Below, piece by piece: positions 24,157 through 36,516 of a stretch of DNA of 64,000 nt. The position numbers were made by a program, and so were the translations under genes. Location: NCBI GenBank assembly GCA_002886105.1, contig CP025776.1, forward strand, positions 3,968,001-4,032,000, given 5' to 3'. The first letter of the stretch is position 1, and the number at the start of each line of letters is the position of its first letter. This DNA comes from Enterobacter sp. EA-1. GTDB taxonomy: Bacteria > Pseudomonadota > Gammaproteobacteria > Enterobacterales > Enterobacteriaceae. The notes below the pieces were generated by a model, which saw only the letters and a list, made by a program, of their open reading frames with translations, made no database searches and was not told where the DNA came from.

Positions 24157-25457
24157 TCAGGACGCGGCTTTTTTTGGCAACCAGACGTTCCGGCAGAACA
24201 AAGCTAAAGCGCGTTCCCTTGCCGGGAGTACTGTCAATGTCGAGGCGACTTTCGTGGTGATTCACCGCATGTTTCACGATCGCCAGCCCCAGACCACTCC
24301 CGCCGGTCTGCCGGGAACGGGCTTTATCCACGCGATAGAAACGCTCAGTGAGACGAGGAATGTGTTCAGCGGCGATGCCGAGGACCGTTGTCTTCAACGC
24401 TGAATTCCGCCCCCAGTGGCACGCGCTGCCAGCGCACGGTAATCTCCGTGCCTGCTGGCGTGTGGTTCACGGCGTTGTAGACCAGTTGGAAATCGCGCTG
24501 CGCAGTTGCTCTTCATTTCCCAGCACTTTCAACGCGTTATCAACCTCAAAATGGAAATGATGCTTCTGCTGGCTCAGGGTTTGCGCTTCCCGCTCCACGA
24601 CCCGCAGCATCATTGGCACATCAATGGTTTCATTCGGCGGCAAGGTCGGCGCTGCTTCAATCTTCGAAAGCGTCAGTAACTGGCGCACCAGCCCTTCCAT
24701 TCGCGAGGTCTGTTCGCGCATGGTGTGCAGCGCTTTCTCCCGCGGCGCGCCTTCGAGCGTCTGCTCCTGCATCATCTCCGAGGTAGCCCTGCAGCACCGT
24801 TAATGGCGTGCGCAGTTCATGGCTGACGTTGGCAAAAAAGTTGCGCCGTGCCCCTTCCAGTTGATGCATTTGCGTGACGTCACGCGCCACCAGCAGCAGG
24901 TGTTCCTCGCTGTAAGGCATCACGCGGATTTCCAGATGGCGACCGGTGTTGAGCACCAGATTCAGCGGCTTGCTAAACTCTTGTTTTTTAAGATACTGCG
25001 TAAATTCCGGGTAGCGCAGCAAGTTAAGGATATTCTGCCCGCTGTCGTCCGGCCAGCGCAAACCCAGCACCTGTTGCGCCAGCCATTACACCAGAAAATC
25101 GCCCCCTCTTCGGTGGTGAGGATCACCGCATCCGGCAGCGACTCCGCGCCGCTGCGAAAGCGTTTAATCAGGCTTCCCAGCTCACGGCGGCGCTTTTTAT
25201 TACGCATCTGCATCTGGTGCAGCCCATACAGCAGCGGCTCCCAGCTCCCTGTACCCGGCGGCGGGGGTCATACTTTTATCGACCCATAACCACCATGAAA
25301 GACGCAGTAAATTCCAAAAGTGCCAGATCAACAACCCGGTTACCGCAGCCAGTAAAAACCACGGCAGGTAACCGAACATGACGCCGAGAATCAAGGCGGG
25401 GATACAACAAAGGAGGAGCTCCAGCACCAGCCTTTTCCATGACAGCCGTTCCAGCAC
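24157..25457 (-). CDS. phoR: Phosphate-regulon sensor histidine kinase PhoR
   Basis: Membrane kinase that phosphorylates PhoB when the Pst transporter is idle. Two N-terminal helices ([36 protein letters not shown]), a cytoplasmic PAS domain ([20 protein letters not shown]), the H-box [20 protein letters not shown], and the ATPase part with the [11 protein letters not shown] box. About 433 aa. Breaks at about 25230, 25085, 24778-24783 (CCTCGG for CCTGG), 24487 and 24382. The stop at 24157 is inferred by removing one A from a 7-A run, giving an ending AKKAAS. It starts 21 bp after phoB. Confidence 0.92.
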
Positions 25458-25478
25458 GCGTCACACTCCTGTTAAATG

Positions 25479-26172
25479 TCAGAAACGGGTCGAAAAACGG
25501 TAACCCGTGCCGCGCACTGTTTGCACCATACGATCGTGGCCGCTGTGTTCCAGCGCTTTGCGCAGACGACGAATATGCACATCCACCGTCCGGTCTTCAA
25601 CATACACATTGGTTCCCCATACGTGGTTCAACAGCTGTTCACGGCTGTATACGCGTTCCGGATGGGTCATAAAGAAGTGTAAGAGTTTAAACTCTGTCGG
25701 CCCCATATCCAGGGGGATTTTCACCGGTCATGACGCGGTGAGAGGAAGGATCAAGGCTCAGGCCCTGCATTTCGATCACCTCTTCCACCGCCATCGGCGA
25801 AATGCGGCGCATCACAGCTTTAATGCGCGCCACCAGCTCTTTGGGTGAAAAAGGTTTGGTAATGTAGTCATCTGCCCCGGTTTCCAGACCGCGTACGCGA
25901 TCTTCTTCTTCACCGCGCGCCGTCAGCATCATGACCGGAATATCGCGGGTCATCGCTTCACGTTTCCAGGTGTTTAATAAACTGAATACCGGAACCGCCG
26001 GTGCAACATCCAGTCCAGTAAAACAAGATCGGGCCGAGGGTTCATTAAGTTGGTTCACCGCACTGTCATAATCTTCAGCTTCCACCGGTTGAAAACCATT
26101 TTGTTCGAGCACGAAGCACACCATTTCCCGGATTGGAGCTTCGTCTTCTACGACCAGAATTCGTCTCGCCAT
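25479..26172 (-). CDS. phoB: Phosphate-regulon response regulator PhoB
   Basis: OmpR-family activator of the Pho regulon. The receiver begins [18 protein letters not shown] with the acidic pair; phosphorylated Asp lies in LLDWMLPG (restored), then PVMMLTARG and the switch Lys in [10 protein letters not shown]. The winged helix contains [28 protein letters not shown] and ends FSTRF. 694 bp against 690 expected. Breaks at 26033-26038 (CCGAGG), about 26000 and about 25713 are all on expected CCWGG sites. It is autoregulated through the pho box upstream. Confidence 0.96.
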
Positions 26173-26220
26173 AATTTGCCCTGTCTTATTTAAGTCATCA
26201 ATATATATAGCGGCGCCATT

Positions 26221-26248
26221 ATGCGTCAGTTTTATGACAGATTTATGA
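26221..26248 (-). promoter_or_regulatory. Pho box of phoBR
   Basis: On the minus strand TTCATAAATCTGTCATAAAACTGACGCAT carries CTGTCATAAAA-CTGACGCAT, two 11-bp direct-repeat units matching the PhoB consensus, 49 bp before the phoB ATG. Confidence 0.85.
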
Positions 26249-26370
26249 ATAACATGACCGCCAGATGACCCCAGCAAGTGCTATATGACAGTCCCAATTT
26301 TCGTCAGGTTATGTCCCTCATCTGCTTAATGTTTATAATCTGCTTTATGCTTTTTTGCCACGGAACCGCT

Positions 26371-27567
26371 ATGCGCATTATTCACACCTCTGACTGGCAC
26401 CGGGTCAAAACTTCTATAGCAAGAGCCGCGCCGCTGAACACGCCGCTTTCCTCGACTGGCTGCTGGCCACGGCGGAAGAGAATCAGGTCGACGCCATTAT
26501 TGTGGCGGGCGATGTTTTTGACACCGGCTCCCCGCCCAGCTACGCCCGTGAGCTGTATAACCGTTTTGTGGTCAAACTTCAGCAAACCGGCTGCCAGTTA
26601 GTGGTGCTGGCAGGCAACCATGATTCGCGGCTCAATGAATCGAAAGAGATCCTCGCGTATCTGAAAACCACCGTCGTCGCCAGCGCAGGCGTAGAGCCTT
26701 TCTGGCTCTACCGCCGCAACGGTGAACCGGGCGCGGTATTTTGCCCGGTGCCTTTCCTGCGCCCGCGCGACATTATGCTCAGCCGGTGCCGGGATGTCCG
26801 GTCAGGAAAAACAGCAACACCTGCTGGCGGCGATCACCGGGTATTACCAGCAACAATTTACCGCAGCCAGCGAACTGCGCGGCGATAAACCACTGCCGAT
26901 CATCGCCAGCGGCCATTTAACCACCGTCGGCGCCAGCAAAAGCGACGCCGTACGCGACATTTATATCGGCACGCTGGATGCGTTCCCGGCGCAGAATTTC
27001 CCTCCCGCCGACTATATCGCCCTTGGGCATATCCACCGGGCGCAAAAGATCGGTGGTGAGGAGCGCATCCGCTATTGCGGCTCGCCGATCCCACTCAGTT
27101 TTGACGAAACCGGCAAAAGCAAAAGCGTCAATCTGGTGACCTTTGCCGCAGGCAAACTGGCCGACGTTACCGCGCTGGATGTTCCTGCCACGCAGGCGCT
27201 GGCGGTTATCAAAGGCGATTTTGCTGAGATTTGCCGCCAGCTTGAACAGTGGCGCGACAAACTGGCGACACACCCGTCTGGCTGGATATCGAAATCGTCA
27301 GTGGCGAATACCCTCGGCCGATATGCAACGAAAAATCCAGCAGGTGACGGAAGATCTCCCGGTTGACGTCCTGCTGGTTCGCCGTAGCCGCGAGCAGCGG
27401 GAACGTATACTTGCCGGTGAATTGCGCGAGACCCTCAAATGAATTAAAAGTCGAAGAGGTGTTTGCCCCGCCCCGCGCAGGAAGAACTCGACGAGACGCA
27501 GCAAGGGCGATTACAGGCGCTGTTCAGCGAAACATTGCAGGCGCTGGACGAGGAGAAAGAAGCATGA
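26371..27567 (+). CDS. sbcD: Exonuclease subunit SbcD
   Basis: Mre11-type nuclease subunit of SbcCD, which cleaves hairpins and protein-bound DNA ends. It starts MRIIHTSDWHLGQNF (one T lost at about 26400, CCGGG for CCTGGG). Metallophosphoesterase motifs: DWH, GDVFDTGSP, GNHDSR and GHIHRAQ. The length is about 400 aa. Breaks at about 26790, 27288 and 27440. Its stop overlaps the sbcC start (ATGA at 27564-27567), typical translational coupling. It is divergent from phoB with the pho-box region between. Confidence 0.95.
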
Positions 27568-30500
27568 AAATTCTCAGTTTGCGGCTGAAAACCTTAACTC
27601 GCTGAAAGGCGAATGGAAAATCGACTTCACCGAAGAGCCCTTTGCCAGCAACGGTCTGTTCGCCATTACCGGCGCGACCGGCGCGGGCAAAACCACATTG
27701 CTGGATGCCATCTGCCACCGGCGTTGTACCACGAAACGCCGCGCCTCAGTACGTTGTCACAATCGCAAAACGATTTAATGACCCGCGACACCGCCGACTG
27801 TCTGGCAGAGGTGGAGTTTGAGGTCAAAGGCGTGGCCTACCGCGCGTTCTGGAGCCAGAGCCGCGCCCGCGGTTTGCCGGACGGTAATCTGCAAGCGCCG
27901 CGTGTGGAGCTGGCAACCTGCGCCGACGGTAAAATCCTCGCCGACAAAGTCAAAGATAAACTCGATCTTACCGCCTCGCTAACCGGGCTGGATTACGGGC
28001 GCTTTACCCGCTCGATGCTGCTCTCACAGGGGCAATTCGCGGCCTTTCTCAATGCCAAACCTCGTGAGCGCGCGGAGCTGCTGGAAGAGCTGACCGGCAC
28101 CGGAATTTACGGGCAGATTTCCGCCCGGGTGTTTGAGAAACACAAAGCGGCGAAAACCCGGCTGGAAACATTACAGGCGCAGGCCGAAGGGGTGGTGGTG
28201 CTGAATGATGAGCAGCGCCAACAGCTTGAGCAAGGTTTGCAGGCGCTCACTTCACAAGAACAGCAGCTCATGGCAGGGCTAGGCAGCGCCCGGTGCGCAG
28301 GCAAACTGGCTGAACCGCGATGGCGAGCTGCGCGCCGCCAGAGGCCGTGCGCAGGCGGCACTGGTACAGGCGCAACAGGCGCAGGCCAGTGCGCAGCCGC
28401 AACTGGCGGCGCTGGAACGCGCGCAACCAGCACAGCAGCTTCGCCCCCTTTGGGACAGACTGGAAGAACAACGCAATGTGCGGCGTCGCACCCGCAACCA
28501 GAGCGAAGAAGTAAACACTCGCTTACAGGCCAGTCTGCTCCAGCGTGCACGCATCCGCGCCAGCGCCGTGCAACAACTCGCGAGCCTGCAAGCCACGCAC
28601 AAAACGCTGGAGAGCTGGCTGAGCGAACATGCGCGTTTCCAGCGTTGGCAAAGCGAGCTGACCGGCTGGCGGGCGCTGTTTAATCAGTTAGACGATGAGA
28701 AAAAAGCAGTGGCTGAGCCTGCAACAGCGCATCCAGAGCCATGAGACCAAACTGCGCACCCTGCCGATCGCCACGCTGGAGCTGAGCGTGGAAGAGACGG
28801 CCGCCGCCATGAACCTGTGTGCGCAAAACCGCCCTCTGCGCCAGCAACTGACCGCTCTGCACGCCCGTTTTGCACCACTGCGCAAGCAATTAAGCCTGCG
28901 CCAGCAAAGTTTGATCGACCTGAAAACCGAACAGGAGACGCTCAGCGCCGGACTGGCGCGCAAGCGCGAGGTGTATAAAGAAAAGAACCAGCTGTTGAGT
29001 GAGGTCACCACCATTTGCGAGCTGGAAAACCGCATCAAAGACTGGAGAGCGAACGCGCCCGTCTGCAACCGGGGCATCCCTGCCCGCTGTGCGGCGCAAC
29101 CGAGCACCCGGCAATTGCGCACTATCAGACGCTCGAACCGGGCGTAAACCAGCCCGGCGTAACGCGCTGGATCTGGAAGTCCGCCGAGTCAAAGAGGAGA
29201 AGGCGTTGCGCTCGGCGAGCGGCTGAAAGGGCTCGGCGAACGCTATGAAAAGATGAGCGCGAAATTGCCACGCTGCAACAGGACGAGAAAGCGTTGCTAG
29301 AGGCATGGGCGAAAGCCTGTGCAGAGCTGAACGTGACGCTGGAGCCGCATCGCGAACTGACCAGTTGGCAAAGCGCGCAGGACGCGTATGAGCATCAGTT
29401 GTATCTGCTCAATCAGCGCCAGACACTGCAACTTCAAATCCACGAATTACACCAGCAGGGCGAACATTATCAGCAGGCGGTGGTCCGTCGTCGCGCCAGT
29501 CTCGCCGAGACCTTGCAGCCGCTGGCGCTGAGCCTGCCACCGGAAGGTGAAGAGGAGGCGTGGCTGGCCGCGCGTGCGCAGGAAGCGGAGCAGTGGCAAC
29601 AGCAACAACAACAGCTGACCGCCCTGCATGAGCGTATGGCATTACTTACGCCCATCATCGACACGCTGCCCGCCGATGAAATAGCGGTGAATGAGCAGAT
29701 TATCCCGCTGGAGGGCTGGCGCCAGTGCATAATGATTGCATTTCGCTGCACAGCCAATGGCAGACGTTGCAACACCAGCTTGCACAGCAGAGCGAAAGCG
29801 AAAAGACGCTGGAAAACCAGTTTTCCGACGCGCTGAAAAACAGCGTGTTTGCCGATCAGCAGGCGTTTCTCGCTGCCTTGCTGGATGACGACGAACGCCA
29901 GCGTCTGGAGCAGTTACGGCAGCAGCTCGAACGCGATTGCCAACAGAAGCTGGCGCTTGCCACCGGCGCTGAGCAGGCCTTCGCGGCGCACCAGCAACTG
30001 CCCGCCGGAATGGACGCCAATAGCACGACGGAGAGCGCCAGTCTGGCGCTGGAACAACTCGGTCGCCAGCTACGGGAAAATACCACCCGCCGGGGGCGAG
30101 TTCCGCCAGCAACTGGAAGCAGGATAGCGATAACCGCCAGCGCCAGATAAACGTGTTGCAGGAGATAGAACAGGCTACCGCCCGCTGCGACGATTGGGGG
30201 CATCTGAACGCGCTGATTGGCTCCAAAGAGGGTGATAAGTTCCGCAAATTCGCGCAGGGCTTAACGCTGGATAATCTGGTGTGGCTGGCGAACAATCAAC
30301 TGACGCGTCTGCATGGCCGCTATCTGTTGAAACGCAAAGCCAGCGAAGCGCTGGAGCTGGAAGTGGTGGACACTGGCAGGCGGACGCCGTGCGCGATACG
30401 CGTACGCTCTCCGGCGGCGAAAGTTTCTGGTCAGTCTGGCGCTGGCGCTGGCGTTGTCCGATCTGGTGAGTCACAAAACCCGCATCGATTCACTGTTCCT

Positions 30501-30703
30501 CGACGAGGGTTTCGGCACACTGGATAGCGAAACGCTGGATACCGCCCTCGATGCGCTGGACGCGCTCAATGCCAGCGGCAAGACCATTGGCGTTATCAGC
30601 CATGTCGAAGCAATGAAAGAGCGTATTCCGGTGCAGATCAAAGTGAAGAAGATCAACGGCACCGGGTTACAGCAAACTCGACGGCAAATACGCCGTTTTG
30701 TAG
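27564..30703 (+). CDS. sbcC: Exonuclease subunit SbcC (SMC-like ATPase)
   Basis: Rad50-like ATPase partner of SbcD. Walker [10 protein letters not shown] near residue 37, Q-loop [12 protein letters not shown], long coiled coils, and the zinc hook CPLC at 29081-29092 at mid-protein. The ABC signature TLSGGES and Walker [11 protein letters not shown] lie at the C-terminus, which ends [11 protein letters not shown]. About 1047 aa. Breaks at about 27600, 27715 (CACCGG for CCTGG), 28290, 28690, 29045, 29130, 29225, 29720, 30090, 30375 and 30668 scatter the coding over three frames. K-12 has araJ between sbcC and mak; it is absent here. Confidence 0.95.
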
Positions 30704-30714
30704 CGCTTGACTGG

Positions 30715-30746
30715 CAGGCCTGATAAGCAAAGCGCCATCAGGCCTG
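30715..30746. repeat. REP element between sbcC and mak
   Basis: 10-bp perfect stem CAGGCCTGAT / ATCAGGCCTG around AAGCAAAGCGCC, the classic enterobacterial REP layout. It lies between convergent genes. Confidence 0.75.
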
Positions 30747-30766
30747 CACACTCACACACTCATTGA

Positions 30767-31667
30767 TTACTCGTCCAGCGGCCATAACTGAGGCCGCGCA
30801 CGCCGCTGGAATCGCCGTGCAGCGCCTTACGGATTGGGGTCTCGCACTCACCGCCAAAGACCCAGTTTTTCACCAGTCCGCACGGTCTGATACAGACGAT
30901 CTACATTGCTCATCCCGCCGCCCAGCACAATCACATCCGGATCGAGAATATTGACCCCACATGCGCCAGCGACTTGGCAAGTCGCAGCTCATAACGGCTC
31001 AACGCTAACTCCGCCACCGGATCCTGCGCCTCCGCCAGACGAATAATCTCGCTGCCCTTTAACGGCTGTCCTCCTAAGCGGTGGTAATCGGTCGCAAAAC
31101 CGGTGCCGGAAATAAACGTCTCAATACAGCCCTGTTTGCCGCAATAACAGGCAACTTCCGCGCGGTAATGCAGCTCGTCGTCATCCATCCATGGTAGCGG
31201 ATTATGCCCCCACTCTCCCGCCGTACCGTTACCGCCAATGTGAATGCCCGTTGATCGCAATACCGGAACCGCAACCGGTACCGATAATCACGGCGAAAAC
31301 GGTATGCTCGCCTGCCGCCGCGCCATCCACGGCTTCAGATACCGCCGCAGTTGGCGTCATTGGCGAGTCGCACTTCGCGGTTCAGCCGCTGACTCAAATC
31401 TCTGTCGAACGGTTTACCGTTCAGCCACGTGGAGTTAGCATTTTCACCACCCCGGTGTAGGGCGAAATCGACCCCGGGGATCCCCATACCGACCGTGCCG
31501 GTCTGGCCCGTCTCTTTTTCCGTCAGATCCACCAACGAAGCAATCAGCTCTATGGTTTGCAGATAATCATGCGGCGTGGACTGACGATGGCGAAATAACG
31601 CGTTGCCGCTATCGTCCAGCGCAATGATTTCTGTTTTTGTCCCACCTAAATCGATACCGATACGCAC
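30767..31667 (-). CDS. mak: Fructokinase / manno(fructo)kinase Mak
   Basis: ROK-family sugar kinase phosphorylating fructose or mannose. GTG start at 31667 (AGGAG six bases before) gives (M)[17 protein letters not shown] with the phosphate-binding motif. [14 protein letters not shown] follows, then RLANDANC, and the ROK zinc motif [15 protein letters not shown]. It ends WPLDE. About 301 aa. Breaks at about 31470, 31340, 31260, 30950 and 30870. It is convergent with sbcC, divergent from rdgC. Confidence 0.93.
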
Positions 31668-31765
31668 ATCAAACTCCTCATAGTGGACCACGCATTAGCA
31701 ATGCAACGACGACAACAATTCGCTATCATGCCCGCTGCATTTAACGACAAGGCCGTGGAAAAATC

Positions 31766-32675
31766 ATGCTGTGGTTCAAAATTTAATGGTATACCGTCTC
31801 AGCCGCGATGTTGCGCTGCGTGCGGAAGAGATGGAAAAACAGCTTGCCCCACTATCGTTTACTCCATGCGGTAGTCAGGATATGGCGAAAACCGGATGGG
31901 TTCCACCGATGGGTTCACACAGCGACGCGCTGACCCATACCGCCAATGGCCAGATTATTATCTGCGCCCGCAAAGAAGAAAAAAATTCTGCCGACGCCGG
32001 TGGTCAAGCAAGCACTGGAAGCCAAAATTTCCCGTCCTCGAAGCTGAACAGGGCCGTAAACTGAAAAAACAGAAAAAGACTCCCTGAAAGATGAAGTGCT
32101 GCACTCCCTGTTGCCACGCGCGTTCAGCCGCTTCAGCCAGACCATGATGTGGATCGACACCGTCAATGGCTTAATTATGGTTGACTGTGCCAGCGCCAAA
32201 AGCGGAAGATACGCTGGCGTTGCTGCGTAAAAGTCTCGGCTCGCTGCCGGTGGTTCCGCTGGCGATGGAAAACCCGATTGAGCTGACGCTGACCGAATGG
32301 GTCCGCTCTGGCACCGTCGCACAAGGGTTCCAGTTACTGGATGAAGCTGAACTCAAAGCGATGCTGGAAGATGGCGGCGTGATCCGCGCGAAAAAACAGG
32401 ATCTGGTGAGCGACGAAATTGCCGTCCATATTGAAGCCGGCAAAGTGGTCACCAAACTGGCCCTCGACTGGCAGCAACGCATCCAGTTCCTGATGTGCGA
32501 CGACGGTTCCGTTAAGCGCCTGAAGTTCTCTGACGAACTGCGCGATCAGAACGAAGATATCGATCGGGATGATTATGCTCAGCGCTTTGATGCCGATTTT
32601 ATTCTGATGACCGGCGAGCTGGCGGCATTAATTCAAAATCTGGTGGAAGGCTTAGGCGGCGAAGCGCAACGCTAA
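31766..32675 (+). CDS. rdgC: Recombination-associated protein RdgC
   Basis: Ring-shaped DNA-binding protein that limits RecA loading. The start MLWFK is followed by [22 protein letters not shown] once one base is restored at about 31780. Later [36 protein letters not shown] and [14 protein letters not shown] are nearly identical to E. coli. 910 bp against 912 for 303 codons plus stop. Breaks also at about 31850, 31990, 32070 and 32200. It is followed by a REP element. Confidence 0.95.
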
Positions 32676-32683
32676 ACCGATCT

Positions 32684-33821
<1,138 letters not shown>

Positions 33822-34037
33822 TCTGCTTTCCGCCTTTCAATCATTCTGACTGCTTATGCGTTAACCACTACCCCGGCAGATGCCACTGCGCGTAGGGTCA
33901 ACGAACCGCTCCCGTGTTCATGTAGATTCCAGTAATAATGAAATATACCAACTGAGGGCAATCAGCCAGCCCCAAAATGTGATGTAAGTCCGTTTCTAAA
34001 ATTTTCAGAAAATAATACCGCTGGTTGACTATCCGGC

Positions 34038-34226
<189 letters not shown>

Positions 34227-34275
34227 AGCTCTTCCTTTTTATCGGTCGGGCTATTAAGTATAGACAAACGTTTCG

Positions 34276-34800
34276 CTAACTGGCGCGAGCCAGCTGTAAG
34301 GCCGCTTCAATGTCCGTCACCACCTGCTCTGGCGGTAGCGCCGCATCCACCACATAGTGCGCGCAGCTTCGCGGTATAACGCATCGCGGAGCGCCAGCAC
34401 TTCACTCACCTCTTCGCTGATAGGCTTCCCGGTTAGCGTTGGGCGCTGCCCTCTTCCGGGAACGCTTCCAGCCGATCGGCCAGTACAGACACCGGCGCAC
34501 ACAGATAGATCACCACACCTTTTCACGCATAAAACGGCGGTTATATTCGCTAAGAACAATGCCGCCTCCGGTGGCGATCACCCTTGCCGGTGCGGTTACC
34601 GCTTCCAGCGCCGCCGTTTCTTTTGCACGGAATCCGTCCCACCCTTCATTATCAACAATGGTCGCAATACTCTGCTTAACCTCTTCCTGCAACCAGTGAT
34701 CGGTATCGATAAACTCGCATCCCTGCGCCAGTGCCAGCGCCAGACCCACGGTGGTTTTACCGCAACCGCGTGCGCCAATTAAAAAAATGGGTAGCGTCAT
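34276..34800 (-). CDS. aroL: Shikimate kinase II
   Basis: Phosphorylates shikimate at O3 in aromatic amino-acid synthesis. It begins [19 protein letters not shown] with Walker [10 protein letters not shown] binds shikimate, followed by [12 protein letters not shown] and ATGGGIVL. The LID arginine lies near GQRPTLTG. About 174 aa, ending LARAS. Breaks at about 34520, 34455 and 34365. It lies behind a TyrR box, as in E. coli, so tyrosine-dependent repression is likely. Confidence 0.95.
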
Positions 34801-34885
34801 GAACTGGTGTTTTCTCCGGGTCCTGCGCAACGCAGGACGGATAATGAGACAGCGAATGATATCACTAAACTAGTACAATATTCAC

Positions 34886-34903
34886 TGTAAGATTTACGTT
34901 ACA
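34886..34903 (-). promoter_or_regulatory. TyrR box of the aroL operon
   Basis: TGTAAG-ATTTAC-GTTACA matches TGTAAA-N6-TTTACA at 10 of 12 positions with correct spacing. A TTGACA -35-like hexamer lies just beyond it (34912-34917 on the minus strand). Confidence 0.75.
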
Positions 34904-35072
34904 CTTTTATGTCAACCACGGAGCATAATCTCATTTTACCCAGAGCGGATAACGAGTAAGACTGTAAAGATTCCGTGGCAACACATGTAGCGGCAACATT
35001 ACTGAATGTATCACAGGCTGACAAGCCCGCAAGGCGGCAAACCATACCCTGTTACGCGAGGTTGCGCAAAAT

Positions 35073-35535
35073 TTATTCTGCCCTCGGCGACGCTTAACCT
35101 CCAGCAGCCACTTATCCAGTTGCGCGGCAAACTGCTGACGGTCTCGCTGCGAAAGGCTATCCGGGCCGCCAGTCTGAATGCCGCTGGCGCGCAGCGTATC
35201 CATAAAATCACGCAGGGTCAGTTTTTCACGAATGGTCGCTTCAGTATAACGTTCACCGCGCGGGTTCAGCGCCGCTGCGCCTTTGGCCAGCACTTCCGCC
35301 GCCAGTGGGATGTCCGCCGTGATCACCAAATCCTCTGCGCTACACAGCCGCACGATTTCGTTATCGGCCACATCAAACCCTGCCGGCACTCTTAGCGTGC
35401 GGATCACCCGCGACGGTGGAACGCGCAAACTCTGGTTAGCCACCAGCGTCAGCGGGTTTGCGTGCGCTCAGCGGCGCGGAATAAAATCTCTTTGATCACG
35501 TTCGGACAGGCGTCCGCATCGACCCAAATCGCCAT
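35073..35535 (-). CDS. yaiI: UPF0178 protein YaiI
   Basis: PIN/NYN-like YaiI/YqxD family protein of unknown function. The expected start [24 protein letters not shown] is followed by [30 protein letters not shown] and [18 protein letters not shown]. The family length is about 152 aa. As written the frame stays open to 34931, about 47 codons too long. A one-base shift in the CGCCGAGGG tract at about 35085-35092 gives a stop at 35073 and the right length, so I use that. A further break is near 35460. Confidence 0.85.
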
Positions 35536-35680
35536 AGTTGCTCCTTTTGATTGCGCCGCATTGTCGCTTTAATTCCCCCGCAGTGGAAAGTCGTACGATC
35601 GTCGCAGAAGCTTTAGCCCTGCGCGGCAATCCACGTTAAGCTATATGCCACAAGTAATTACAAGCAGAGAGACAGACGTG

Positions 35681-36475
35681 ATGGAAAAAAAATCGGTTTT
35701 ATCGGCTGCGGTAACATGGGTAAGGCGATCCTCGGCGGCCTGATCTCCAGCGGGCAGGTTCTGCCCGGGCAAATCTGGGTATACACCCCGTCGCCTGATA
35801 AAGTCGCCGCCCTGCACGATCAGTTTGGCATCAATGCGGCGCAAAGCGCGCAGGAAGTGGCGCAGATCGCCGATATCGTCTTTGGCGCCGTTAAGCCAAA
35901 CATCATGGTGAAAGTGCTGAGCGAAGTGGCCTCCAGCCTGAATAAAGAGACGCTGGTTGTCTCTATTGCCGCCGGTGTGACGCTCGATCAACTGGCGCGC
36001 GCGCGCTCGGCCACGATCGTAAAATCGTACGCGCCATGCCGAATACCCCCTCGCTGGTCAACGCCGGGATGACCTCCATTACGCCAAACGCTCGTCACGC
36101 CGGAAGACACCGCCGATGTCCTCAATATCTTCCGCTGCTTTGGTGAAGCCGAAGTGATTGCTGAACCGATGATCCACCCGGTCGTCGGCGTGAGCGGTTC
36201 CGCGCCCGCTTACGTGTTTATGTTTATTGAAGCGATGGCGGATGCCGCCGTGCTGGGCGGTATGCGCGCGCAGGCTAAATTGCCGCCCAGCGGTCATGGG
36301 CTCAGCCAAAATGGTACTGGAAACCGGCAAACATCCGGGCGAGCTGAAAGATATGGTCTGCTCGGCGGCACCACCATTGAAGCGGTAAAAGTGCTGGAAG
36401 AGAAAAGGCTTCCGCTCGGCGGTCATTGAGGCCATCGAAGCCTGCATGGCAAAGTCCGATAAACTCAGCAAGTAA
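35681..36475 (+). CDS. proC: Pyrroline-5-carboxylate reductase
   Basis: Last enzyme of proline synthesis; reduces pyrroline-5-carboxylate with NADPH. The start MEKKIGFIGCGNMGKAILGGL carries the dinucleotide motif GCGNMG. VKPNIMVKVLSEVAS, VRAMPNTPSLVNAGMTSI and GVSGSAPAYVFMFIEAMADA are all diagnostic. It ends KSDKLSK. The gene is about 15 bp shorter than in E. coli because of small losses around 36270-36290 (AQAYKFAAQAVMG region); other breaks near 36005, 36095, 36355 and 36410. Divergent from yaiI. Confidence 0.94.
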
Positions 36476-36482
36476 CCCGCCA

Positions 36483-36503
36483 CCTCTCCCCAACGGGGAG
36501 AGG
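36483..36503. repeat. Palindromic CCTCTCCCC repeat
   Basis: Perfect 9-bp inverted repeat CCTCTCCCC-AAC-GGGGAGAGG between convergent proC and the reductase gene; related repeats at 50153 and 52017. Confidence 0.6.
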
Positions 36504-36516
36504 ATTTCAGCGCCTG

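Noticed and set aside
34931-35072. C-terminal extension of YaiI to 34931
   Set aside because: It exceeds the family length by about 47 residues and enters the aroL promoter region; a one-base shift gives the expected end.
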